NCBI RefSeq assembly: GCF_004366815.1 | Contig: NZ_SORI01000003.1 | Location: 175,366 to 239,365 of the forward strand | Reading direction: 5' to 3' | DNA length: 64,000 nucleotides | Origin: Aminivibrio pyruvatiphilus | GTDB taxonomy: Bacteria > Synergistota > Synergistia > Synergistales > Aminobacteriaceae | In this document: positions 17,252 to 25,318 of the stretch, in pieces | Numbering within the stretch: position 1 is the stretch's first letter | How the letters are laid out: each line of letters opens with the position of its first letter | Notes under the pieces: generated by a model | What the model saw: only the letters and a program-made list of their open reading frames with translations | What the model was told of the DNA's origin: nothing | Database searches by the model: none | Position numbers and translations under genes: made by a program

Positions 17252-18760
17252 TTACTCGGCGAGGGTGACGGAATACAGGGGGCTGATCATGTTGGGGTAG
17301 AGCTTGAACCCCTTGACCTTGCTCGTGGACGCTCCCAGCAGCTCCTGGCTGATCATGAAGACCAGGGGGCATTCCTCGACGATGAGTTCCTGGGCCTCGG
17401 CATATACTTTCTTCCTGGCTTCCTGGTCGAGAGTGGCGGTGCCTTTCTCGAGAAGGGCGTCGAGGGCTTCGTTCTTGTAGCGGAACCGGTTGGAGGAGCC
17501 GATGTTGGCCGAGTGGTAGACAGGGGTCAGTCCGCCGTCGGCGTCGCCCGTGCCGGTCCAGCCGAGCATGAAGCCGCCGCCGATGCCCTTGGCGGAGGTG
17601 GAGAGCAGGGCGCTCCACTCCATGAGCTCTATCTGGGCGCGGATGCCCACTTCGGCGAGGTAGGCCTGGATGAGCTCGGCGGCGCTGCGCCGCTCGGTCC
17701 GGTTGTCGGAGTAGATGGTCATGTCAAAGCCGTCGGCGTAGCCGGCCTTCTTCAGAAGCTCCCGGGCCTTCTCGGGGTTGTAGGCGTAGGCCTCCTTCCT
17801 CTCGGGGTCGAATCCCCAGATCACCGGGGAGAGGGGACCTCTGGAGGGAGCCGCGTAGCCGAAGTACACGGCGTCCACTATGCCCTGCTTGTCCACGGCA
17901 TAGTTCATGGCCTGGCGAACGAGCTTGTCGCCCAGGGGCTTCACTTCCGTGTTCAGGCCCATGTACAGGGTGGACATGGCGGGAACCTTGTAAGTGAGGT
18001 ACTTGTCGTTTTTTTCGATGTTCTCGAACTCCTGGTAGGGGAAGTTTCCGGGGATGACGTCGATGCCGCCGGATTCGAGCTCCACGAGACGGGTGGCGTC
18101 CTCGGGGATGCCCCGGTAGATCACCGTGTCAATGGCGGCAGCCCCCCGGAAGTAGTCGGGGTTCTTCACCAGGACCACCTTGTCGCCCCGGGACCAGCTC
18201 TCAAACTTGAAGGGCCCCGTGCCGACGGCGGCCTTGCTGCCGTAGTCCGCGCCCGCGGCCGCCACGGCCTTCTCGCAGAGAATGGAGGTCTCGTAGCGGG
18301 TCAGGCTCATGAGCATGGGGGCGAAGGGGCGCTTCGTGACGATCTTCACAGTATAATCGTCCACTGCTTCCACGGAGGCCACTTCCTTCAGGTGAGTGGC
18401 TCCGGGAGAGGCCGTCTTCGGGTCCCGGATCCTCTCGACGGTGTACTTCACGTCGGCGGCGGTGAAAGGCTCGCCGTTGTGGAACTTCACACCCTTGCGG
18501 AGGTGGAAGATCCACGTGAGGTCATCGGGGTTTTCCCACTTTTCTGCAAGGTCGGGAACGATCTCCATGTTCTCGTTCACCTGCACCAGGTTGCTGTAGA
18601 TCTGGCGGATGACGTTCGCCGAGTAAATGTCGCTCACTTTGTGGGGGTCGAGGCTCGACACGTCGGCCACCTGGGCGAGCCGCAGTTCCGCCGCCATGGC
18701 GGGCAGGCAGAACGCCAGGGCAAGAACGAGGGCGAGTGCTGCTGTTCTGAACTTGTTCAT
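17252..18760 (-). CDS. Peptide ABC transporter substrate-binding protein (SBP family 5)
   Basis: A 502-residue exported binding protein. The signal peptide (KFRTAALALVLALAFCLP, then AMAA) has no lipobox cysteine at the cleavage point, so the protein is probably free or held by another means. Family 5 motifs include DVSSLDPHKVSD, HLRKGVKFHNGEPFTAADV and VGTGPFKFESW. It captures peptides and delivers them to the OppB/OppC channel. The frame is open to 18808, but ATG 18760 has the purine-rich site GGAAAGGAA and starts the signal peptide. A perfect 9-bp hairpin lies just upstream. Confidence 0.92.
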   Translation of the reverse strand: MNKFRTAALALVLALAFCLPAMAAELRLAQVADVSSLDPHKVSDIYSANVIRQIYSNLVQVNENMEIVPDLAEKWENPDDLTWIFHLRKGVKFHNGEPFTAADVKYTVERIRDPKTASPGATHLKEVASVEAVDDYTVKIVTKRPFAPMLMSLTRYETSILCEKAVAAAGADYGSKAAVGTGPFKFESWSRGDKVVLVKNPDYFRGAAAIDTVIYRGIPEDATRLVELESGGIDVIPGNFPYQEFENIEKNDKYLTYKVPAMSTLYMGLNTEVKPLGDKLVRQAMNYAVDKQGIVDAVYFGYAAPSRGPLSPVIWGFDPERKEAYAYNPEKARELLKKAGYADGFDMTIYSDNRTERRSAAELIQAYLAEVGIRAQIELMEWSALLSTSAKGIGGGFMLGWTGTGDADGGLTPVYHSANIGSSNRFRYKNEALDALLEKGTATLDQEARKKVYAEAQELIVEECPLVFMISQELLGASTSKVKGFKLYPNMISPLYSVTLAE

Positions 18761-18807
18761 TTCCTTTCCACTTCCTTTCTTTCCTCCGCTTGATTTGTCT
18801 ATCGCCA

Positions 18808-18829
18808 CCGGCCGGACCGCTCCGGCCGG
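18808..18829 (-). other. Intergenic hairpin upstream of the binding-protein gene
   Basis: CCGGCCGGA (18808-18816) and TCCGGCCGG (18821-18829) form a perfect 9-bp stem with a four-base loop. No T-run follows on the minus strand, so it is not a normal terminator. It lies between the M24 peptidase and the highly expressed type of gene (binding protein), where such stems often mark mRNA processing or protect a 5' end. Confidence 0.4.
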
Positions 18830-18841
18830 GAAATTTCGCTC

Positions 18842-19957
18842 CTACGCCGGGGAGAGCAGCCTGAGTGCCGTGGGGGACGCCGAGGTGATCACTTCACACC
18901 CCCCGGACAGGACAATCACATCGTCCTCGATCCGGACGCCGCCGAGCCCTTCCACGTAGATGCCGGGCTCGATGGTCACCACCGCACCGGCAGGCAGCTT
19001 CTCCTCGTTCAGGCGGTTCACCACGGGCAGTTCATGAAGCTCCAGGCCGATGCCGTGCCCCGTGGAGTGGGTGAAATGAGCTCCCCAGCCCTTCGAGGCG
19101 ATGTAGTCCCTGGCCGCGCTGTCCACGTCCCGCCCCGTCGCCGCGGACGATACCGCCGCCACGGCCCGCTTTCGGGCCTCCTCGACGATATGGTAGATCT
19201 CCACCAGTTTCGGGTCCGGTTCCCCGAGGCCCACCGTGCGGGTCATGTCGGAGACATAGCCGTCGAGAACGGCCCCGAAATCCATGGTGATGAAGTCGCC
19301 CCGTTGGAGCACCCGCTCCGAAAACACTCCGTGCGGTCTGGCTCCCCGGGGGCCCGAGGCCGTCACAAAATGCCCCTTGGCCATCTGCTGGGCTCCCCGT
19401 GTGCGTATTTCGTGCACCAGGTCGGCGGCGATTTCCGCCTCGGTGCGCCCCGGGCGAATGGCCGGGAGAAACGCCTCGAAGGCTTCGGCGGCTATCCGGG
19501 CGGAACGGCGCAGAACGTTCAGTTCCTCCTCATCCTTCACCGCCCTGATCCTCCGGACCAGCCCGGACGTGCCCACCACGGAAGAGGCGATCTTCCCGAG
19601 GGCACGCCCCCGTTCCAGGGTCAGCCTGTCGTCCTCCACGGCGAGCATTTTGACATCGAGCTCCCGGAGGGCCTGCCCCACGGCGGGCCACGGGTCCCGG
19701 TCCTCCATCGCCACAAGGGGAAAGAAGGATTCCTCCTCCGCCTGGAGGAAATACCGTGAGTCGGTGACGAGCCTGCCCCCGTTCCGGCCGAGCACGAGCA
19801 CGGCGAAAGATCCGGTGAAGCCCGAAAAGTACTGAATTCCCGGCCGATTGTCCAGCTCGCTGCTGAAGACCATCAAAGCATCGGCGCCGATTTTCTCCAG
19901 CTCCTCCTGCAGGCGGGCAAGACGGCCGGAGAAACAGCGGTCTGTGGTGTCGGTCAT
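18842..19957 (-). CDS. Xaa-Pro peptidase (M24 family)
   Basis: A 371-residue cytoplasmic metallopeptidase that releases residues before proline or cleaves Xaa-Pro dipeptides. The N-terminal creatinase-like domain (YFSGFTGSFAVLVL) precedes the pita-bread domain with its metal ligands: Asp residues in MDFGAVLDGYVSDMTRT, His in HSTGHGIGLELHE, Glu in VVTIEPGIYV and Glu in GVRIEDDVIV. The frame is open to GTG 19990, but a TATAAT box at 19996-20001 would put the transcript start near there. ATG 19957 with GGGGTGAT upstream is therefore the better start. It heads the peptide transporter operon, consistent with digesting imported peptides. Confidence 0.88.
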   Translation of the reverse strand: MTDTTDRCFSGRLARLQEELEKIGADALMVFSSELDNRPGIQYFSGFTGSFAVLVLGRNGGRLVTDSRYFLQAEEESFFPLVAMEDRDPWPAVGQALRELDVKMLAVEDDRLTLERGRALGKIASSVVGTSGLVRRIRAVKDEEELNVLRRSARIAAEAFEAFLPAIRPGRTEAEIAADLVHEIRTRGAQQMAKGHFVTASGPRGARPHGVFSERVLQRGDFITMDFGAVLDGYVSDMTRTVGLGEPDPKLVEIYHIVEEARKRAVAAVSSAATGRDVDSAARDYIASKGWGAHFTHSTGHGIGLELHELPVVNRLNEEKLPAGAVVTIEPGIYVEGLGGVRIEDDVIVLSGGCEVITSASPTALRLLSPA

Positions 19958-19995
19958 TCTATCACCCCGTATTCTGCCATAGTCAAACACAATGT

Positions 19996-20001
19996 ATTAT
20001 A
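19996..20001 (-). promoter_or_regulatory. Candidate -10 box of the M24-peptide transporter operon
   Basis: On the minus strand the sequence reads TATAAT followed by ACATTG. It sits about 39 bases before the chosen M24 start. No convincing -35 box was found at 16-18 bases. Confidence 0.45.
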
Positions 20002-20034
20002 CTAAATCGATAGTGTCTTAGGGAAGCTTTTTTT

Positions 20035-20616
20035 TCACGGCAATTCCTGGTTTTCTTCAGCTTTTCCGGAATTCCCGCTGCCGCCTTTTCTTCCGCCCGG
20101 CGGGATCCGAAGGGCTTCTTCAACTTTTTCCCTGTGCATGGCGGTAAAGGCACAGCCCGGTTCTTCTCCGCACTTCCGGCACTTCAGGTCATAGGCTGAG
20201 TTGAGGGTGCCGCACCGGGGACAGGAATAGTGTTCCCTTTTTTCAGCCATCCACTCCCTGTACCCCACCTCGCGGATTCTCTCCAGGTCCTCCCAGAGTT
20301 CGGCCCGGTGGGGACGCTCCGCCTGGAAGGCTTTCAGGGTGTCGCAGGGATATTCCGCGCATTCGCCGCAAAACTCTATCCCCCGCTCAGCGGCACACGG
20401 GGCCATTTCACAGGTCCGGCAGTACGGCCCCCTCTTCTCCGAACGGCATCCGTAGCAGCGCATCTCCTCCTCCGGCAGCTGAAAAAGCTTTGCCAGCGCC
20501 GTCAGCCGTGCCGGGTCTTCCGTCGTGGCGATGTAGAGGGAGCACGCCTCGCAATACAGTCCGCAAACGGCAGCAAGCTTCTTGTCCGGTTCTTTGGAGC
20601 TCAATCCGTCCTTCAT
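20035..20616 (-). CDS. DUF3795 cysteine-rich protein
   Basis: A 193-residue protein of the DUF3795 type. The N-terminal half has the Cys pattern CGLYCEACSLY, then CYGCRSEKRGPYCRTCEMAPC and CGECAEYPC, which probably binds zinc or an Fe-S cluster. A second C-terminal zinc ribbon (YSCPRCGTLNSAYDLKCRKCG) extends the family minimum. The molecular role is unknown. GGAGGAAAACC precedes ATG 20616. It lies downstream of another minus-strand gene of unknown function. Confidence 0.75.
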   Translation of the reverse strand: MKDGLSSKEPDKKLAAVCGLYCEACSLYIATTEDPARLTALAKLFQLPEEEMRCYGCRSEKRGPYCRTCEMAPCAAERGIEFCGECAEYPCDTLKAFQAERPHRAELWEDLERIREVGYREWMAEKREHYSCPRCGTLNSAYDLKCRKCGEEPGCAFTAMHREKVEEALRIPPGGRKGGSGNSGKAEENQELP

Positions 20617-20709
20617 GGTTTTCCTCCTTTTCCTTCCATGAAACAGTTTCGGCCTTCTTTTCCGCTGCAGCTCTCCGGATTTCCGGCAGGACAGCCTTTC
20701 AAAAAAGTT

Positions 20710-21696
20710 TCACGGAGTCCGCACCACGGCTTTCCCGATCACCGGAAGAAGGTCGTGGATGGTCTCCGCCTTTTCGGAAAAGGCCTCGAGGGCCTCGAAG
20801 CTCAGGGCCCACACGTCCATGGGTATGGCCGGGCGGATAAGGTCCTGCCCGAAGGGAGCCAGAAGGGAAACGCACCGCCCGGCCTCCTCCTCCCTTTCGA
20901 AGAGGAAGACCAGCCAGTTGATGCCGTCCTGGTCATGGCTGTCCAGGTCCATGTACCCCGGCAGGACCATACGGCGAAGAACCTCCAGGGCTAGGTGGAA
21001 CCGGCCGGCGGTTCCAAGGAACCATTCAAGACTGCTCTTTTCTGGAGAAGGGGAATCCATGCAGAAAAAGCGGTCGGCGTTCAGCAGCCCCCACCGGTCG
21101 CCGGGCAGAGGGGCAAAGGAGGTATAGGCCTGGAAATCGTACCGGCTGAGGTAGAGCAGATCCGCCTCGAAGACGGCGGGAGCCTCGCCCAGGGTTTCAA
21201 ACCAGCGGGCTGCCGCGTCGGCCGGCGGGGGTGCCGTTTTCCTGGCTGCCAGTCCCGTGACGGGCCAGTCGCTCCTCATCCGTTCCACCGCCGGGGAGGA
21301 AGGCCATTTCCATTCCAGCCCTCCGTCATGGGAGAACAGCAGGGCATCCTCCAGGTCCGGGACGGGAAAACGGGCTCCCGGTACGTACTCTTTCAGCCCC
21401 CACCGCTGGATATGCTTCCTGTCGAGCAGCAGCCGCAGCCGCGTCCGGAAGAGATGCTTCCCGAGGTCCAGGGCGGGGATTCCGGGTTCCGCGGGCAGGA
21501 AGCTTGCAGCGGCCTCCTCCCGGAAGGCCGTCCTTCCCGCGCCGGTCAGGACGCATATCTCTCCCTTTCTCTCGGCCAGGCCGTCCCGGACCATGTCCGA
21601 CAGAAGCGCCGGGTCCTCTTCGGCCAATTTCACGAGCTTTTCCGTCCAGCAGGGGTTTTCCCCGTCAAACAACAGCAGAAGGCTTCCGTATTCCAT
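20710..21696 (-). CDS. Hypothetical protein, 328 residues
   Basis: I do not recognise the family. The protein is soluble in appearance, with no signal peptide or membrane helix. The N-terminal part (LVKLAEEDPALLSDMVRDGLAE) resembles a small winged helix or helical adaptor, and the rest is rich in aromatic residues. The long open frame, good codon use and an AGGAGG-like site before ATG 21696 support it as a real gene. It is 93 bases upstream of the DUF3795 gene on the same strand, so they may be co-transcribed. Confidence 0.65.
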   Translation of the reverse strand: MEYGSLLLLFDGENPCWTEKLVKLAEEDPALLSDMVRDGLAERKGEICVLTGAGRTAFREEAAASFLPAEPGIPALDLGKHLFRTRLRLLLDRKHIQRWGLKEYVPGARFPVPDLEDALLFSHDGGLEWKWPSSPAVERMRSDWPVTGLAARKTAPPPADAAARWFETLGEAPAVFEADLLYLSRYDFQAYTSFAPLPGDRWGLLNADRFFCMDSPSPEKSSLEWFLGTAGRFHLALEVLRRMVLPGYMDLDSHDQDGINWLVFLFEREEEAGRCVSLLAPFGQDLIRPAIPMDVWALSFEALEAFSEKAETIHDLLPVIGKAVVRTP

Positions 21697-21891
21697 GCTC
21701 TTTTCCTCCTCTCACACTGCGTGCAGTGTATCGTGCAGCGAGTGCCTCCGAAAGGCCAATGGTTTTCCTTGGTAGACCTATCCAGAAGCATATCCCCAAA
21801 CCGCTGTTTCTTCCAGAGTTTTTTCAGACCGGCAATTGGGCCTTCAACGCCTCCATATCTTTTCACACGCTCCGGCTGTCAGCAGCCAAAA

Positions 21892-21920
21892 TTGACAGAG
21901 GTCTTCAAATCTGATACTTT
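21892..21920 (+). promoter_or_regulatory. Promoter of the phzF-like gene
   Basis: TTGACA (21892-21897), 17-base spacer, then TACTTT (21915-21920) preceded by TGA as an extended -10. The rest of the 280-base gap between the divergent genes shows nothing further. Confidence 0.55.
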
Positions 21921-21975
21921 GCGCTCATTTCGTACTCCGTCGAGTACTTCCAGAAAAGGGGAGGAAGAAGGCAAC

Positions 21976-22761
21976 ATGAGATATTACGTCGTGGACGCGT
22001 TTGCGGAGAAGGTGTTCGAGGGAAACCCGGCCGGGGTCTGCGTTCTGGACAGCTGGCTGCCGGACGGGCTGATGCAGAATATCGCCATGGAAAACAACCT
22101 CTCCGAAACGGCCTTTACGGTGAAAGAGGGGGAGGCCTACAGGCTGCGGTGGTTCACCCCCGGCGGGGAGGTTGACCTGTGCGGCCATGCCACCCTGGCG
22201 ACGGCCTACGTTCTGTCCAGCTTCGTGGAAACCGGTGCCGACCGCCTTCTTTTTGAGACCCTGAGCGGCCGGCTGACGGTCAGCCGAAGGGGAGACCTGT
22301 ACGAACTCGATTTCCCCGCCTATACCCTGACCCCGGTACCGGTCACCGGGGCCATGGAAGAAGCCGCCGGCTTCCGCCCCACTGAGGCATGGATGGCCAG
22401 GGACCTGGTCTGCGTGCTTGAGGACGAGCGGCAGGTCCGGGAAGCAGCGCCGGATATGGCCAGGGTGACGGCACTGGACGGTCTTCTCCTCCACCTGACC
22501 GCCCGGGGAAAGGACTATGACTGCGTTACCCGCAGCTTCGCCCCGAAAATGAACGTGCAGGAGGACCCTGTCTGCGGCTCCGGACACTGTCACGTTGTTC
22601 CTCTCTGGAGCCGGAAGCTGGGAAAAAAGGAACTGGTCGCCCGCCAGGCGTCCCGCCGGGGCGGAACACTCTTCTGCAGGGACTGCGGCGAAAGGATCCT
22701 GCTGGCGGGCAGGGCCGTCCTCTACTCCGCCGGGGAAATTTACCCCGGAAATCAGGGCTGA
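21976..22761 (+). CDS. PhzF family isomerase/epimerase-like protein
   Basis: A 261-residue protein of the PhzF fold (two diaminopimelate-epimerase-like halves). It begins with YYVVDAFAEKVFEGNPAGVCVL and contains the catalytic glutamate segment NNLSETAFTV, then LRWFTPGGEVDLCGHATLATA and late DPVCGSGHCHV. The last motif has GHCHV where many PhzF proteins have GSA. Known members isomerise DHHA in phenazine synthesis, but most have unknown substrates, and no phenazine genes are present. Start ATG 21976 follows GAGGAAGAAGG. The gene stands alone behind its own promoter. Confidence 0.85.
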   Translation: MRYYVVDAFAEKVFEGNPAGVCVLDSWLPDGLMQNIAMENNLSETAFTVKEGEAYRLRWFTPGGEVDLCGHATLATAYVLSSFVETGADRLLFETLSGRLTVSRRGDLYELDFPAYTLTPVPVTGAMEEAAGFRPTEAWMARDLVCVLEDERQVREAAPDMARVTALDGLLLHLTARGKDYDCVTRSFAPKMNVQEDPVCGSGHCHVVPLWSRKLGKKELVARQASRRGGTLFCRDCGERILLAGRAVLYSAGEIYPGNQG

Positions 22762-22787
22762 AAAACGCAGCCCTCCTTCAGTTTCAG

Positions 22788-22812
22788 GCGGCCGGACCTC
22801 GTGTCCGGCCAC
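22788..22812 (+). terminator. Terminator-like hairpin after phzF
   Basis: GGCCGGAC (22790-22797) pairs with GTCCGGCC (22803-22810) around a five-base loop, flanked by partly complementary GC and CACCGC. No uninterrupted T-run follows, only a T-rich stretch. Confidence 0.45.
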
Positions 22813-22903
22813 CGCTGTATATTCTTTTCCTTCCAAAAAATCCCCTTCTTTGCTCCATTCAGAGAGAGATTCACTTTACCCTGTTTTTATTGAGCCTTTT
22901 CCA

Positions 22904-22933
22904 TTGACAAGCTTGCTGAGTTATGAATATAAT
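22904..22933 (+). promoter_or_regulatory. Consensus sigma-70 promoter of the TRAP catabolic cluster
   Basis: TTGACA (22904-22909) and TATAAT (22928-22933) are both perfect consensus with an 18-base spacer. Transcription should begin near 22940, about 90 bases before the first gene. Confidence 0.85.
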
Positions 22934-22948
22934 CAGGCTGCACTTATT

Positions 22949-22967
22949 TGGTAACCATGGTATACCA
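22949..22967 (+). promoter_or_regulatory. Candidate GntR-type operator
   Basis: TGGTAACCA (22949-22957) is directly followed by the perfect palindrome TGGTATACCA (22958-22967). Both fit the TGGT-n-ACCA form bound by FCD-class GntR regulators. The site lies about 10 to 28 bases after the predicted transcript start, where a bound protein would block transcription. A GntR/FCD gene ends this cluster (30062-30769) and is the obvious candidate. Confidence 0.55.
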
Positions 22968-23030
22968 GAAACTCGCCCGGGAGGTTTCCTTTTCCCGAAT
23001 GGATTTTCCCATGACAGGAGAGTGAGCACT

Positions 23031-24182
23031 ATGACCTACAGAATGCGTCCGCCGCGGGATGTGGTTTCCGGAAAAGGAAGCCTGGAGCAGATAGGGGAGA
23101 TCGTTTCTTCCTACGCTCCAACGTCCGTCGCCTTCCTCGTGGACGGAAACGTGCGGAAAAACGGCGGAGCGGACAGGCTTCTGGCGCTGCTGGCCGTTCA
23201 GGGGGCGGAACTCCACGTTTTCAGCGATCTGCCAGTGGAGCCCGAAACAGGCCAGGTGAAGGACCTTTTCGGAAAACTGAGCGGCCTCGGGGTGGACCTG
23301 GTGGTGGCCATGGGGGGCGGAAGCGTCCTCGACAGCGCCAAGATGGTGGCCGTGCTCCTCCGGAATCCGGCCTACCAGGACAACCTGCTGGACGCACAGC
23401 TCATCAGGGAACGGGGCGTTCCCCTGATCGCCATACCCACTTCGGCGGGAACGGGCTCCGAGGCGACCCCGAACTCCATCGTGGTGGTGCCGGAACAGAA
23501 GCTGAAAGTTGGGGTGGTCCATCCCTTCTTTATTCCCGACTGCGTTGTCCTCGACCCCTCCGTCACGCTGACCCTTCCGCCGAACGTCACCGCCGCCACC
23601 GGCCTGGACGCCTTCTGCCACGCCATCGAATGCTTCATCTCGAAGAAACGGAATCCCTTCTCTGACCTGTATGCCCTGGAGGCCATCAGGCTCATCAGCC
23701 GCAGCCTGATGAAGGCCTATAGAGACGGATCGGATCTCCAGGCACGGGAAGACCTGCTTCTCGCTGCCTTCTACGGGGGCATGTGCATTGCCTCCTCCAG
23801 CACCGTGGCCGTCCACGCCCTCTCCTATCCCCTGGGCGGCCGGTACCGCATACCCCACGGCATCTCCAACGCCATACTCCTTCCCTGGGTCATGGAGTTC
23901 AACCGGGATACTGTGACGGACAGGTTCGCCGAAGTTGCCGCCGCCATGGGCATCCCTCCGGGAGCCGATGACGGGGAGACGTCCAAAAAGACCGTGGAGG
24001 GCATTTTCTCCCTGGTGCGTTCTCTGGGCATCCCCTCGGACCTCAGGGAACTGGGGGTCCGGAAAGAAGACCTGGACGAGATCGTCGCAGCGGCGATGAA
24101 GGTAACCCGCCTGCTCGACAACAACCCGAAGCCCGTCACGCCGGAGGACGCCCGGAACATCTACCTGAAACTGCTGCCGTAG
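23031..24182 (+). CDS. Iron-containing alcohol dehydrogenase
   Basis: A 383-residue member of the group III (iron-dependent) alcohol dehydrogenases. The NAD(P) region shows VVAMGGGSVLDSAKMVAVLL and IPTSAGTGSEATPNSIV. The metal ligands are expected in the ATGLDAFCHAIECF segment and the later histidines of HALSYPLGGRYRIPHGISNAIL. It would interconvert an alcohol or hydroxyacid with an aldehyde or oxoacid. An AGGAG site lies ten bases before ATG 23031; the frame is open to 22923, but that would include the operator. It is the first gene of a cluster with an aldolase-type lyase and a TRAP transporter. Confidence 0.9.
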   Translation: MTYRMRPPRDVVSGKGSLEQIGEIVSSYAPTSVAFLVDGNVRKNGGADRLLALLAVQGAELHVFSDLPVEPETGQVKDLFGKLSGLGVDLVVAMGGGSVLDSAKMVAVLLRNPAYQDNLLDAQLIRERGVPLIAIPTSAGTGSEATPNSIVVVPEQKLKVGVVHPFFIPDCVVLDPSVTLTLPPNVTAATGLDAFCHAIECFISKKRNPFSDLYALEAIRLISRSLMKAYRDGSDLQAREDLLLAAFYGGMCIASSSTVAVHALSYPLGGRYRIPHGISNAILLPWVMEFNRDTVTDRFAEVAAAMGIPPGADDGETSKKTVEGIFSLVRSLGIPSDLRELGVRKEDLDEIVAAAMKVTRLLDNNPKPVTPEDARNIYLKLLP

Positions 24183-24230
24183 AGGACCTTTGGGCCCTGT
24201 ACAAGACCACATTGAATGGAGAGTAAGCCC

Positions 24231-25121
24231 ATGATTGATATTCACGGAGTCATACCGGCACTGGTCACACCCATGAACCCGGACGAAAGCGTCAATGAAA
24301 AAGAGCTCCGGAACCAGATCCGCCGCCAGATAGCGGCGGGAGTCCACGGTCTCTTCGTCTTCGGGACGAACGGCGAGTTTTACGCCATGAGCGAGGCCGA
24401 AAAGCTCCGGGTGCTTGAAATCACCGTGGAAGAGAACAACGGGCGCCTTCCCGTCTATGCCGGAACGGGCTGCCCCGGAACGGCGGATACGGTGCACCTC
24501 TCCAGGGAGTGCGAAAAGATCGGCGCCGATGCCCTTTCGGTCATCACGCCCTATTTCGCCGCCCTCTCCCAGAAGGAGCTCATCACCCATTACGAAACCC
24601 TCGCCGGTTCGGTCTCCATTCCCGTGATTCTCTACAACATCCCCGCGCGCACCAACGTTTCCATGACGCCGGACACGGTGGGAAAGCTCTCGAAGATTCC
24701 CGGCATCGCCGGTGTGAAGGATTCCAGCGGCAATTTCGACACTATCCTCCAGTTTCTCGAGCACACTGCGGGCAGTGATTTCGCCGTCCTTTCGGGGAAC
24801 GACTCCCTGCTCCTCTGGGCACTCCAGGCCGGAGGCAGGGGCGGCGTCTGCGGCATCGCCAACCTCTTCCCCCGGACCCTGGTGTCGGTGTACGAACTCT
24901 GGAAAAAAGGCGACTTCGCAGGGGCCAAAAAAGCCCAGGACTCCATCCGGGCCATACGGAACTGCTTCCGGCTCGGAAACCCCAACTCAATCGTCAAAAT
25001 GGCGGCCAATCTCCTCGGCTACCCCGTGGGACCATGCCGGAAACCCTTCTGGAGCGAGGATCCGGCTGTGGCGGAAGAAATCGCCAGGGTGCTGAAAGAG
25101 CACTACGCGGGCACAGAATGA
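24231..25121 (+). CDS. Dihydrodipicolinate synthase/N-acetylneuraminate lyase family protein
   Basis: A 296-residue class I aldolase of the DapA/NanA family. Signatures are VTPMNPDESVNEKEL, the pyruvate-binding FGTNGEFYAMSEAE, the catalytic Tyr in LYNIPARTNVSM, the Schiff-base Lys in IAGVKDSSGNFD and GRGGVCGIANLF. It should cleave or form a 2-oxo acid with release or use of pyruvate. The catabolic setting between an alcohol dehydrogenase and a TRAP transporter favours a lyase for an imported compound rather than lysine synthesis. Start 24231 follows GGAGAG; an upstream in-frame ATG at 24216 overlaps that site. Confidence 0.88.
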   Translation: MIDIHGVIPALVTPMNPDESVNEKELRNQIRRQIAAGVHGLFVFGTNGEFYAMSEAEKLRVLEITVEENNGRLPVYAGTGCPGTADTVHLSRECEKIGADALSVITPYFAALSQKELITHYETLAGSVSIPVILYNIPARTNVSMTPDTVGKLSKIPGIAGVKDSSGNFDTILQFLEHTAGSDFAVLSGNDSLLLWALQAGGRGGVCGIANLFPRTLVSVYELWKKGDFAGAKKAQDSIRAIRNCFRLGNPNSIVKMAANLLGYPVGPCRKPFWSEDPAVAEEIARVLKEHYAGTE

Positions 25122-25318
25122 AGACAAGGGGGGTGAAATAACCGGACGACGGACGAAAGGCGCTCTTTCCGGCGGAAGAAGGTGCCGGGGAAAGCGGGGA
25201 AACCTGCCGGAAGACCGGGGCAGGGCGTAACCCGCCGGACACATCTTCGGTCCGCAGGCTTTCGGGGCAGTGAAAGCCCGGAACAGGGAAAACACACTAT
25301 CACAGGAGGGAAACAGGT

